Source: Verrucomicrobiia bacterium (GTDB taxonomy: Bacteria; Verrucomicrobiota; Verrucomicrobiia; Opitutales; Opitutaceae). From it: 64,000 nt of DNA. The notes beneath the pieces are model-generated. The model ran no database searches. It was given only the letters and a program-made list of their open reading frames with translations, and was not told where the DNA came from. Every line of letters begins with the position of its first letter. Positions within the stretch are counted from its first letter, which is position 1. The position numbers and the translations under genes were made by a program. The DNA lies in contig WYBX01000045.1 of the NCBI GenBank assembly GCA_011525695.1, forward strand, positions 62,001-126,000, written 5' to 3'. Below are positions 51,980-60,193 of the stretch, one piece after another.

Positions 51980-52840
51980 ATGCTGCCAGGAATGTCTGTT
52001 CCCGAATCGATGGCGAGTCCGCCCGACGCGGAAGTTCCCGATCATCTGGTCGAAGCCGGCCGGTACGCCAGTGATCGGGATGCATTCGAACATGGTTTGG
52101 TGATTCTCGCGGCGGGCCATTCCTGCTGGCTCGTTCCGCGCCCTGGGAGCCATCAACTGCTGGTCGAGCCCGCGACACTGGACCAGGCTCGTGAGCAACT
52201 GCTCCGCTTCGATCGGGAGAGCCTGGGCTGGCCGCCCGCGGCCATCAATCTCCCCTTCTCTTACCCTCTCGACCTCCTCACGCCATTAATCTGGGCGGTA
52301 CTGGTTCTTGCCCTGTTCACCCTGCAGATCCAGCATCCGGAATGGATGGCATACGGGGCGCTTGATGCGACGGCAGTCGTCGACGGTGGTGAATGGTGGC
52401 GCACGGCAACCGCCCTGTTTCTGCACGGGGATGCAGCCCACGTCCTATCCAATGTGCTGGGTGGCACCTTCGCTTTCGCCGCTCTCATCACCACGGTCGG
52501 CCGCGGCCGGGCGTGGCTGTGGCTTGCCGTCACCTCCGTGTGGGCCAACGCGATCCTCGTTACGATTCATTATCCGGCGCCGTATCGTTCGCTCGGAGCC
52601 TCCACGGCGGTATTCGCCGCGATTGGCCTGCTGGCCGGGCGTGCTGCGGGCATCCTGTTCCGCGTTCGACGGCACCTGCGCCGGCGGGAGATCCTGGTGC
52701 CAATTGCCTCGGGCGCGATCGTCCTTGCGCTCTATGGGGCGGGAGGCTTTCGCGTCGATGTCGGGGCGCACGTCATCGGCTTCACCGTGGGATGTGCCGT
52801 GGGTGTCGCCCTTGGCTTGGGCGGGGAAAAGAGAGGTTGA
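51980..52840 (+). CDS. Rhomboid-family intramembrane serine protease
   Basis: At 286 aa, starting at ATG 51980 (ATG 51992 is an alternative). A soluble N-terminal region of ~90 residues precedes six predicted helices. Catalytic features are FLHGDAAHVLSNVLGG (the HxxxN-type oxyanion region), YRSLGASTAVFAAIG with the nucleophile Ser near 208 in GAST, and VDVGAHVIGFTVG with the His near 264. Rhomboids cut single-pass membrane proteins within the bilayer. The substrate is unknown. The frame is open further upstream to 51797, but that stretch is antisense to the barrel protein gene. Thirty-one bases separate it from the DUF1961 gene. Confidence 0.9.
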   Translation: MLPGMSVPESMASPPDAEVPDHLVEAGRYASDRDAFEHGLVILAAGHSCWLVPRPGSHQLLVEPATLDQAREQLLRFDRESLGWPPAAINLPFSYPLDLLTPLIWAVLVLALFTLQIQHPEWMAYGALDATAVVDGGEWWRTATALFLHGDAAHVLSNVLGGTFAFAALITTVGRGRAWLWLAVTSVWANAILVTIHYPAPYRSLGASTAVFAAIGLLAGRAAGILFRVRRHLRRREILVPIASGAIVLALYGAGGFRVDVGAHVIGFTVGCAVGVALGLGGEKRG

Positions 52841-52871
52841 AATCCGGGCGATCCCGCAGCCAGATCAGGCC

Positions 52872-53678
52872 ATGAACTTTTCGATCCAAGCGTTGCACCC
52901 GAGCATCCTGCGGCGGCCCGGACAGTTCCTGTGCATCCTGCTCGCACTGGGAAGCGCCGGCCGCGCCGGGGACCCACCACCACCGCCGCCGCACGAGAGT
53001 GTTGGGCAGCGTTTCGTACCAAACGATGTGGCCTGGGACCGCCCGGTCTATGAGACCTCGTTCGACGATCCGGGCGAGTTGCGTGACTGGAAATTGGAAG
53101 GTGGCATGCGGATGAGCATCCAGGACGGCAACCTCGTCCTCGAAAGCAAACCCGGCCAGGTCCTGAATCACCTGGTGTGCTGGCTGACCAAGGAGATGCC
53201 CGCCGACTTCCTGCTGGAGTTCACCCTCCGACCCCAGGACCGCACGGAAGGGCTGAACATTGTCTTCTTCAGCACGCGTGGGATCCATGGCGAAAGCATC
53301 TTCGATCCCGCCCTGAAACCGCGCGATGGAACCTTCAAGCAGTACCACAGCGGCGACCTCAACGGCTATCATATCTCGTACTGGGCGGGCGAGCGGGGGC
53401 ACGCGAACCTCCGCAAGAACGCCGGCTTCAGCTATGTCGCGGCCGGGCCCGACCTGATTCGCGACGCCCCGCAGGGATCCTGGCAGGTGGTGCGCCTGTA
53501 CAAACGTGGCGGCACCATCCGGCTCATGGTCGACGACGTGGTATCGCTGGGATTCGATGACGATGGCAGGACGCACGGCCCCGTCTGGAATCATCCCGGC
53601 TGGATCGGGCTGCGGCAGATGGGGCGGACCGTGCGCTGCGAGTACGGCTCGCTGAAGGTGTTTCCGCTGCAGCGCTGA
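52872..53678 (+). CDS. Secreted DUF1961-family protein
   Basis: This 268-aa protein has an N-terminal export segment (PGQFLCILLALGSAGRAG). A concanavalin-like beta-sandwich body follows: VYETSFDDPGELRDWKLEGG, FLLEFTLRPQDRTEGLNIVFFSTRG, WQVVRLYKRGGTIRLMVDDVVSLGF and GPVWNHPGWIGLRQMGRTVRCEYGSLKVFPL. This is the DUF1961 pattern found in polysaccharide-utilisation loci, with lectin/lyase-like topology. Substrate binding or degradation is likely, but no catalytic residues are assigned. It converges with a sulfatase gene, which may act on the same sulfated glycan. Confidence 0.85.
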   Translation: MNFSIQALHPSILRRPGQFLCILLALGSAGRAGDPPPPPPHESVGQRFVPNDVAWDRPVYETSFDDPGELRDWKLEGGMRMSIQDGNLVLESKPGQVLNHLVCWLTKEMPADFLLEFTLRPQDRTEGLNIVFFSTRGIHGESIFDPALKPRDGTFKQYHSGDLNGYHISYWAGERGHANLRKNAGFSYVAAGPDLIRDAPQGSWQVVRLYKRGGTIRLMVDDVVSLGFDDDGRTHGPVWNHPGWIGLRQMGRTVRCEYGSLKVFPLQR

Positions 53679-53720
53679 CATTCCGCCGGCCCTGCAAGCA
53701 GCGCGTCAGGCTGCATCGTC

Positions 53721-53741
53721 CCGCGGGTGTGGAACCCGCGG
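53721..53741. terminator. Hairpin between convergent DUF1961 and sulfatase genes
   Basis: CCGCGGGT and ACCCGCGG form perfect 8-bp arms around a 5-base loop, exactly in the 69-bp convergent gap. No T-run follows, so it may be a Rho-independent-like stop for either strand or simply a boundary hairpin. Confidence 0.4.
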
Positions 53742-53747
53742 TGTGGC

Positions 53748-55319
53748 TCAGTTGGCGTTCGTGTTGAGGGGGCGCTCCACCACGAGCGGTTCCGGAAAAT
53801 CGGCCGCCCGTTCTCCACCCCTCGATTTGAGCCGCTTGTTGCTCGAACGGCCCATTGGGGCATTCAGCGGTATCTCCATGCCACCAAGCTCGTCCATCAT
53901 CGCGTACAGCCGCGTCTCCATTTCTTCCGCGATGGGCGCGAATTCCGGATCGTACAGCAGGTTCCGGGACTCGTTCGGATCCGCCCGCAGATCGTAAAGC
54001 TCATCGGCGTCCCACAGCCCATAATAGGTGATATACTTGAAGCGATCCCCGCGCAGCGAAAAGACGGTCGGTGACTGCGGGAAATTCTTTTCCCAGTAGT
54101 AGACGTAGAGGAAATAGTCGCGCCAGGGGATGGTGCGGCCCTGCGCCAGCGGCAGGAAGCTCCGCCCGTCGAAATGCCGGGGGACGGCGAGACCGGCCGC
54201 CTCCATGATCGTGGGTGCCACATCGATGTTGGCCACCACCTGATCGATGATGGTGCCGCCTTTGAACAATTCAGGACACTGCATGAGCATCGGCACGCGA
54301 ATCGAGGTCTCGTACGCCACCCGCTTGTCGATCAAGCCGTGCTCACCGAACATGAAGCCATTGTCCCCCATGTAGATCACGAGGGTTTCATCGTGGATTC
54401 CCATCGCCTTCAACTGCTCCATGATCCGGCCGATGCTGTCGTCCACCGCCCCGAGGGTCTCGCAGTAGCGCTTGTAGTACTTTTCGATGTCCAGTTCGCT
54501 GTGATAGGGAAAATCGACGCCATGCCAGCTGTTGCGCTGGTCGGCCAGCCAACGGGGCTGATGCGCCGAGCGATCAGCCTTGGGCTCGGTTGCGGGACGC
54601 TGGAAGGGAAGCGAGGCCAGCGAATCCTCATGGCGGGGAGCCGGCGTGAAGTTGGCGTGCACCGCCTTGTGCGAGAGATAGAGGAAGAACGGCTTCTCCC
54701 GCGGTTGCTGCTGTCGCAGCCAGTCAATGGCATAGTCGGTCAGTTCGTCGGTGATGTACCCCCGCTGCGGCACCCGCTTCCCATCCACGTTGAGAGTGTA
54801 ATTGGCATTTGGTGACAAATAATGTCCCTGGCCGCGGAAGCTGATCCAACGATCGAACCCGGGCCGCCTTTCGTCCGATTCGCCCCCCATGTGCCATTTC
54901 CCGATGAAGGCGGTCGCATAGCCCGCTTTTTGCAGGTATTGGGGAAAGTACACTGTGCCCGGTGGAATCGGCCGGTTGTTGTCGATCACGCGATGACGAA
55001 AGGTGTAGAGCCCGGTGAGGATCGATGCCCGGCTGGGCGAACAGAGCGACGTGGTCACGAGCGCGTTCTTCAAATGCACCCCGTGCCGTGCCATCGCGTC
55101 CATCTGGGGCGTCCGCGCGAATTGGTGCCCCAGGAAACTCATGGCGTCATAGCGGTGATCATCGGCCAGGATGAAGACCACGTTGCGCGATTTTGCACCG
55201 GGCACCTTCTCCGGCACCACCTCCCGGGGCACCGGGGTCACGGCGCCGGACAGGGCGGAATGGCAGCCAAGGGCAAGGCCGAGCACGGCCAGGGCGGACA
55301 AAGGCAGGGAAGATTTCAT
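53748..55319 (-). CDS. Secreted type I sulfatase (Cys-type)
   Basis: At 523 aa from ATG 55319, with a signal peptide (LSALAVLGLALG). The sulfatase fold is evident: RNVVFILADDHRYDAMSF supplies metal-binding Asp residues, TSLCSPSRASILTG is the C-x-P-x-R formylglycine signature (Cys near 93), then GKWHMGGES, FLYLSHKAVHANF, MGDNGFMFGEHGLIDKR and RGDRFKYITYY. It needs conversion of Cys to formylglycine; no maturase is present in this window. The substrate is probably a sulfated polysaccharide or sugar. It sits between hrpB and the DUF1961 gene. Confidence 0.95.
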   Translation of the reverse strand: MKSSLPLSALAVLGLALGCHSALSGAVTPVPREVVPEKVPGAKSRNVVFILADDHRYDAMSFLGHQFARTPQMDAMARHGVHLKNALVTTSLCSPSRASILTGLYTFRHRVIDNNRPIPPGTVYFPQYLQKAGYATAFIGKWHMGGESDERRPGFDRWISFRGQGHYLSPNANYTLNVDGKRVPQRGYITDELTDYAIDWLRQQQPREKPFFLYLSHKAVHANFTPAPRHEDSLASLPFQRPATEPKADRSAHQPRWLADQRNSWHGVDFPYHSELDIEKYYKRYCETLGAVDDSIGRIMEQLKAMGIHDETLVIYMGDNGFMFGEHGLIDKRVAYETSIRVPMLMQCPELFKGGTIIDQVVANIDVAPTIMEAAGLAVPRHFDGRSFLPLAQGRTIPWRDYFLYVYYWEKNFPQSPTVFSLRGDRFKYITYYGLWDADELYDLRADPNESRNLLYDPEFAPIAEEMETRLYAMMDELGGMEIPLNAPMGRSSNKRLKSRGGERAADFPEPLVVERPLNTNAN

Positions 55320-55454
55320 GAGCGCGTCGCTCTCCAGCGTGCCGCCGCCACGTCTGGAGGCAAGTGTCGGCTGCTGCCCGGACAACGCTGACATATGATC
55401 CGGGTGCGCCCTTTCAGAACGGTCCACGTAGGTCCACGCAAGTCCGACAGACTC

Positions 55455-58097
55455 CTACCGCCATTCGTGCCGCGGGTAGCGGCGCGAAAGTTCGACCTTA
55501 ATCTTCGGATACATGTCACGCCAGAATGCCGCCAGATCCTCCGTCACCTGGATTGGCCGCTGGTTCGGCGCCAGGATCTCGATCTTAACCGGCACCCGGC
55601 CATGGCCGACGGCAAAGGTTCGCTCGATGCCGTACAGTTCCTGGATCCGCGCGCTCAGCACCGGCGGCCCTTCCGCGTGGTAGGTCAACCGGGAGCGGCG
55701 GCCATTCGCCATGACCATCCGCTCGGGCAGGAAATCATCCAGCACCGCCAGCTGCTCGGACGTCAGCCAGCTGCGCAGCACCGGCATGACCGGTTTGCCC
55801 TTGATTCCGCGGTAGCCGGTTTCCCCGTGGCAGACCTGTTCGATCAGCGTGGCGCGGTCCGCCATCGTGATGGGGTTCACCTCGAGTTCGGGAAACCATT
55901 CGGCGAGCCGATTCACCCGTATGATCCAATGCTCCACGGCTTCATCCCATGCCGCCAGCTTCAGGCGGCCGGCGAGCACCTCCCGGGTCAGCAGCTCCGC
56001 CGCCGCATCCAGCGGAACCTCATCGGCACTCGTTTTCGAATCGAGGACGAGATCGCGAAACCGTCGCTCGCGGCGGATCACCACCCGTCTTTGGCTCGCA
56101 TCGTAGTCGACGCCGGTGGTTTCATGATAGTCGTCGGGGAAGAGTTCGCCCAGCCAGGCTTCCTCCACTGCGGTGGCCAAGGTCAGCAACACATTGACCT
56201 CGCCACCACGGCCGCCGATTTCACTGATTTCCGCGGCGACGAGGAGGGGCGCCTTTTGAATGGCGCTTTCCCGCGCAAGCACGCCGCGTCGCTGGTGTAC
56301 GAGGTCGCACCGCAGCGTGCCGGCATCCAGTCGTTTGGCCAATTGGTCCGAAAAGCCGGCGACGACGCACTTGCGCACGGCCATACTGTCGAACGGATGT
56401 TCGCCGACATCGAGTCCCTCCTGGGCGGCAATCTCCAGAAACTGCGCGAGGATCGGCCCCACCTGGCGGACACCTTGCGCGTGGATGCCCAGTCGCCGGC
56501 ACGCTTCGAGCCCGTAGTTTCCCTGGTCGGCATAGCGCCAGGCGCGCAGCAGGAGGAAGAAGTCACTCTCTTGCTCCTCGCCGAGCACATCCTCGCGCGC
56601 CTGTTCCACCTCGCGCGAGACGCCGCGCAGCAGGAAGTTCCGCCCTTGGGTCAGCGCCGCCATCAGCGCCACGGCACGCACGCAGCGCCGCTCGTGGGCG
56701 GCAAGAAACATGCGCGCATAACGCGGGTGCACCGGAAACCGGAGCATTCGTCGGCCGGTTTCCGTGATGGTCGGGTATCCCGGGCTCGAAGCCGTCGGGC
56801 CTGGCCGCAATGCCCCGGTGCCCGCGCTCGGATCTCCAGGCGTTGAGCTCTGAGCTCCGCCTTGCGGATCTGCTCGAATCGCGAGCGCCCCGAGATCGGC
56901 CAGCAGCATCTCCGCCCGCGCAAGCGCTTTCGGATCCGGCTTCTCCAGCCACGGGAAATTGAATACGTCGTCAATCCCGCCTGCTTTCAAGGTCAGGACC
57001 ACCTCGGCGAGATCCAGCCGTCGCACCTCCGGGAGTTCCTGGAGGGAGCGCTGGCCGTGTTCCCGTTCCGTCCACAGGCGGATGCAGATTCCGGGCGCGG
57101 TCCGGCCGGCCCGCCCCGCCCGCTGGTCGGCATTTGCCACGGAAATCCTTTCGACCAGCAGCGTGTTGATCCCGCGATGCGGATCGAAGCGCGCGATTCG
57201 CGCCAGTCCACTGTCGATCACGATCGTGACACCCTCGATCGTGAGCGAGGTCTCGGCGACATTGGTGGAGACAATGATCTTGCGCGCGCGGTGGCGCGCA
57301 ACCGCACGATCCTGTTGTTCGCTCGCAAGCTCACCATGGAGCGGAAAGGTGACGAAATCGCGGAGAGCCCGAATTTCCTGGATTGCCTGGATCGTGCGAT
57401 TGATTTCATAGGCCCCCGGCATGAAGACCAGCATGTCGCCGTCGCAGATGCCCGCCGCGCGTGCACACTCCCGGGCGGCTACCGCCCACACCGGCTCCTG
57501 CTCGGTATTTACCGGCCGAGACAGGTACTCGATCCGAACGGGGAAGCTGCGTCCGGCTGAGACGAGCAAGTCGCAGGGTGCGAGGTAGGATTGCAGGCGC
57601 TCGGCCTCGAGAGTTGCCGACATCACGATCAGCCTGAGGTCCGGCCGAACGCCACGCTGCAGTTGCAGGGCGCGAGCGAGCGAGATGTCGCCGTGAAGGT
57701 GCCGCTCGTGAAATTCGTCGAAGACAATGGCACTGATGCCCCGCAGCGTCGGATCGAAGGACATTTGGCGCAGCAGAATCCCCTCGGTCACGAAGCGGAT
57801 CCGGGTGCGTTCGCTCACCCGCGATTCAAGCCGGATTTGATAGCCAACCTCATCCCCCAGCCGTGTGCCGGTCTCCTCCGCCACGCGCTTCGCGAGCAGG
57901 CGGGCGGCCATCCGGCGGGGCTGCAGCACGACGACCTCCCCACGGGCGCCGAGCAGTCCATCTGCCCAAAGCATCTGCGGAATCTGGGTCGATTTGCCCG
58001 ATCCCGTCGGCGCCTGGACAATCAGACGCCCGGCGGCGCGCAGCGAAGACACGACGGCGTTTTCCAGTTCATAAATCGGAAGTTCCCGGGGCGACAT
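55455..58097 (-). CDS. hrpB: ATP-dependent helicase HrpB
   Basis: At 880 aa from ATG 58097 (a GTG two codons earlier is possible). Helicase motifs are [13 protein letters not shown] (I), LQPRRMAARLLAKRV (Ia), AIVFDEFHERHLHGD (DEFH, motif II), VMSATLEAERLQ (III), IIVSTNVAETSLTIEGV (V) and NADQRAGRAGRTAPG (VI). The C-terminal ~350 residues match HrpB-specific regions, including the final PNQRPIQVTEDLAAFWRDMYPKIKVELSRRYPRHEWR. HrpB is a DEAH-box RNA helicase of poorly defined bacterial role. The gene diverges from the AT-rich segment with DnaA-like boxes at 58145-58204. Confidence 0.95.
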   Translation of the reverse strand: MSPRELPIYELENAVVSSLRAAGRLIVQAPTGSGKSTQIPQMLWADGLLGARGEVVVLQPRRMAARLLAKRVAEETGTRLGDEVGYQIRLESRVSERTRIRFVTEGILLRQMSFDPTLRGISAIVFDEFHERHLHGDISLARALQLQRGVRPDLRLIVMSATLEAERLQSYLAPCDLLVSAGRSFPVRIEYLSRPVNTEQEPVWAVAARECARAAGICDGDMLVFMPGAYEINRTIQAIQEIRALRDFVTFPLHGELASEQQDRAVARHRARKIIVSTNVAETSLTIEGVTIVIDSGLARIARFDPHRGINTLLVERISVANADQRAGRAGRTAPGICIRLWTEREHGQRSLQELPEVRRLDLAEVVLTLKAGGIDDVFNFPWLEKPDPKALARAEMLLADLGALAIRADPQGGAQSSTPGDPSAGTGALRPGPTASSPGYPTITETGRRMLRFPVHPRYARMFLAAHERRCVRAVALMAALTQGRNFLLRGVSREVEQAREDVLGEEQESDFFLLLRAWRYADQGNYGLEACRRLGIHAQGVRQVGPILAQFLEIAAQEGLDVGEHPFDSMAVRKCVVAGFSDQLAKRLDAGTLRCDLVHQRRGVLARESAIQKAPLLVAAEISEIGGRGGEVNVLLTLATAVEEAWLGELFPDDYHETTGVDYDASQRRVVIRRERRFRDLVLDSKTSADEVPLDAAAELLTREVLAGRLKLAAWDEAVEHWIIRVNRLAEWFPELEVNPITMADRATLIEQVCHGETGYRGIKGKPVMPVLRSWLTSEQLAVLDDFLPERMVMANGRRSRLTYHAEGPPVLSARIQELYGIERTFAVGHGRVPVKIEILAPNQRPIQVTEDLAAFWRDMYPKIKVELSRRYPRHEWR

Positions 58098-58144
58098 GAC
58101 CACAGTGCAGCAAAGTGGAAATGCGGGCCACGCGAAGCGATTTC

Positions 58145-58204
58145 TGTGAATATCCCGTGGGTCAGGTTATCCACAAATTATTCACCAGATTTTTTTGTGA
58201 AGAA
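58145..58204. other. Cluster of four DnaA-box-like motifs in an AT-rich patch
   Basis: Within 60 bp: TTATCCACA (58167-58175), an exact match to the DnaA-box consensus; TTATTCACC (58178-58186), one mismatch; and on the minus strand ATATTCACA (58145-58153) and TTCTTCACA (58196-58204), each one mismatch. The patch includes a seven-T run and is much more AT-rich than its surroundings. No dnaA or dnaN is in the window, so this may be an origin, a DnaA titration/regulatory site, or chance. Confidence 0.5.
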
Positions 58205-58289
58205 GTTGGTGAGAACAAAAGCTTCTCCCCGGAACGAAGTGGCGCACGCTCCCTCGTGTTCCTTGATAGAACAGTCGCAGTGCAGGGAC

Positions 58290-59131
58290 CTGAAAAACGT
58301 CACTGAGAGCGCGGCTGGGATAATCCCGGGTGACCGGGGAAAGGTCGGCGGCAACTGGTGCTGCCCTCCCCTCGAGCCGGCGAAAGCCGGTGTGAGGCAT
58401 ATATCACCAGTTCCTCTGGCCGGAGTCGTGTCCGGTCAGTCCACACACGAATCAGGAACTGAGCGGCGAGGCGCGATTAGAAACCGCGCTGAGTCGAGTC
58501 AGGCCCACGGGGCGTTTCGACCCGTGCGCCGACGCAGTTACCCCAGAGGGTTTTGGTTGCTACTGCGCAGACCAGAACGCAGTCGCGGTTTCCGGCGGGC
58601 CAACCCCGCCAAAAGGCCTCTCTCGCTCCGCGAGCGAGGCGCGCAAGGAAGCCGGGACGGCGGGGAGCGAGCGGACCTGGCAAAGTCCGTGAACCTCCTC
58701 ACTGGGGTGGTCCCGACAAACGGGGTCACCCTGCTGCAAAAGCGAATGCAACCTGAGAGATAAGAGGTCAGACCCGTAGCGCGAGGCCAACGGCCGGCCA
58801 AAAGCCGGCGCCGTCCTCGTGGTAAAGGTGACGACGCGAGAGTTAGAGATTGCAGGCGTGTCTACACCACGTCCGGCGCGCCACTCCCGGCAGGGAGTGT
58901 CCGAACCGGGCGTAGAGGCCTCACTCAATAGATCCCGACCGGCAACGGTCAGGACGGTCCCGCCATGAGACCGAAACATCCGCGTGCCGCGGAGAGTGGC
59001 GTCGGGAAGCACACCGCCCGCTACAGCGAGAGCGCCCAAGCGTGTGCCGCCGGGAAAGAGCGTGTGGCGAACGCCCACTCCCACAAATTGGCTCCGGAAG
59101 CGTCAAAACTTCCGGAGCCTTTTTGTTTTTT
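58290..59131 (+). ncRNA. Putative long structured RNA of unknown family (boundaries approximate)
   Basis: About 1 kb from the hrpB start to the next gene lacks a convincing protein gene. It is dense in short GC hairpins: GGCGGG/CCCGCC (58594-58610), CTCGCT/AGCGAG (58622-58638), CGGAC/GTCCG (58672-58689), and CACGGG/CCCGTG near 58508-58533. It ends in a strong intrinsic terminator on the plus strand. I looked for RNase P (GAGGAAAGUCC), tmRNA (GGUUUCGACGG, ANDENYALAA-type tag) and SRP RNA hallmarks and did not find them. The start is a guess. It could also be a very long leader of the esterase gene. Confidence 0.45.
59090..59131 (+). terminator. Strong intrinsic terminator
   Basis: GGCTCCGGAAG (59090-59100) pairs perfectly with CTTCCGGAGCC (59109-59119) across an 8-base loop, followed by TTTTTGTTTTTT. 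No T-run exists on the opposite strand, so it ends a plus-strand transcript, apparently the putative structured RNA, 21 bases before the esterase ATG. Confidence 0.9.
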
Positions 59132-59151
59132 CCAATCGTCCACCTGCGCCC

Positions 59152-60090
59152 ATGAATTTTGCCCGACTTGCACCCAGCACCTTCGCACTGCTATGCGCGC
59201 TTGCCTCCTGCCCCAACGGGTCCACGTGCCGGGCCGCTGACGACAGGCCGGACTCGACTCCTTACCCGCTGATCCTCGGACCCATTCGCCTTTACGAAGG
59301 AGACGCCCCTGGCGCACTCGGCCAGCGGCCGGAGGACATTCCGACCCTGACGCCGTTCCCGCCCGAGAAGTCGCACCACACGGGGGCGACGATGCTGGTG
59401 TTACCCGGCGGCGGATACAGCAATCTGGCCGAGCATGAGGGAACTGGCTACGCGGAGTTTTTTGCCGCCCACGGGATCACGGCCTACGTCTTGAAATATC
59501 GACTCGGGTCATATGGTTACCGTCATCCCGTGATGCTCAACGATGCTGCCAGGGCATTGCGGCTGGTCCGCGCGATGGCACGGCGCGATGGACGCGACCC
59601 GTCCCGCGTTGGGGTAATCGGGTCATCGGCCGGCGGACATCTCGCGGCAACCCTCATCACCCATTTCGCATCCGTCGAGGCCCTGGGTCCAGGGACGACG
59701 GACCCGATCGATCGGGAATCCGCACGACCCGATTTGGCGGTGCTCTGCTACCCGGTCGTCTCGATGCAGGAGTTCGCTCACGCCGGATCGCGACGACAAT
59801 TGCTTGGGGAGGCCCCGACCTCCGAATTATTGCAGCAGCTTTCGACTCATCTGCAGGTGAGCAAGGATACACCCCCAGTATTCATCTGGCACACCGTGGC
59901 GGACAAGAGTGTCCCGGTTGAAAATGCGCTCCTCTTTGCAGCGGCTCTGCGGCGCGCGGAGGTGCCGTTTTCACTTCATATATACGAGACGGGAACGCAT
60001 GGGCTTGGACTCGGCCGGCCGGGACGCCCCGCGCCACCCTGGACCTCCCAATTGCTCTACTGGTTCGCAGAGCGGGGCTTTATCAAGTAG
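59152..60090 (+). CDS. Secreted alpha/beta hydrolase, acetyl-esterase-like
   Basis: At 312 aa from ATG 59152, with an export segment (APSTFALLCALASC). The alpha/beta hydrolase core shows the oxyanion-type loop VLPGGGYSNLAEHEG, the nucleophile elbow VGVIGSSAGGHLAATL, the acid in FIWHTVADKSVPVENA, and the His in YETGTHGLGLG. This order is typical of Axe/BD-FAE-like carbohydrate esterases acting on acetylated xylan or sugar esters. It lies just after a strong terminator, so it must have its own promoter or depend on readthrough. A frame start at 58984 runs through the putative RNA and is rejected. Confidence 0.87.
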   Translation: MNFARLAPSTFALLCALASCPNGSTCRAADDRPDSTPYPLILGPIRLYEGDAPGALGQRPEDIPTLTPFPPEKSHHTGATMLVLPGGGYSNLAEHEGTGYAEFFAAHGITAYVLKYRLGSYGYRHPVMLNDAARALRLVRAMARRDGRDPSRVGVIGSSAGGHLAATLITHFASVEALGPGTTDPIDRESARPDLAVLCYPVVSMQEFAHAGSRRQLLGEAPTSELLQQLSTHLQVSKDTPPVFIWHTVADKSVPVENALLFAAALRRAEVPFSLHIYETGTHGLGLGRPGRPAPPWTSQLLYWFAERGFIK

Positions 60091-60094
60091 CTGC

Positions 60095-60117
60095 TGCGGT
60101 CGCTTTGAACGACCGCA
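60095..60117 (+). terminator. Weak hairpin after the esterase gene
   Basis: TGCGGTCG (60095-60102) and CGACCGCA (60110-60117) form a perfect 8-bp stem with a 7-base loop, four bases after the esterase stop. There is no T-tract, so termination would need Rho or other factors. Confidence 0.35.
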
Positions 60118-60193
60118 ACGGCGGGAAACCGAGTCCAACCTGCTGGAGGAAAAAGGATTGGCTTTGCTGTGCGCCCGGGGCATTTTTTTCGCC

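Noticed and set aside
55421..55438. Direct repeat GGTCCACG x2 upstream of the sulfatase
   Set aside because: Only two short copies with no supporting context; could be chance.
58290..59131. RNase P RNA, tmRNA or SRP RNA
   Set aside because: The conserved cores of these RNAs were not found by eye, so no named family is assigned.
58984..59151. N-terminal extension of the esterase
   Set aside because: It would be translated through the terminator hairpin and lacks a signal peptide; the ATG at 59152 gives one.
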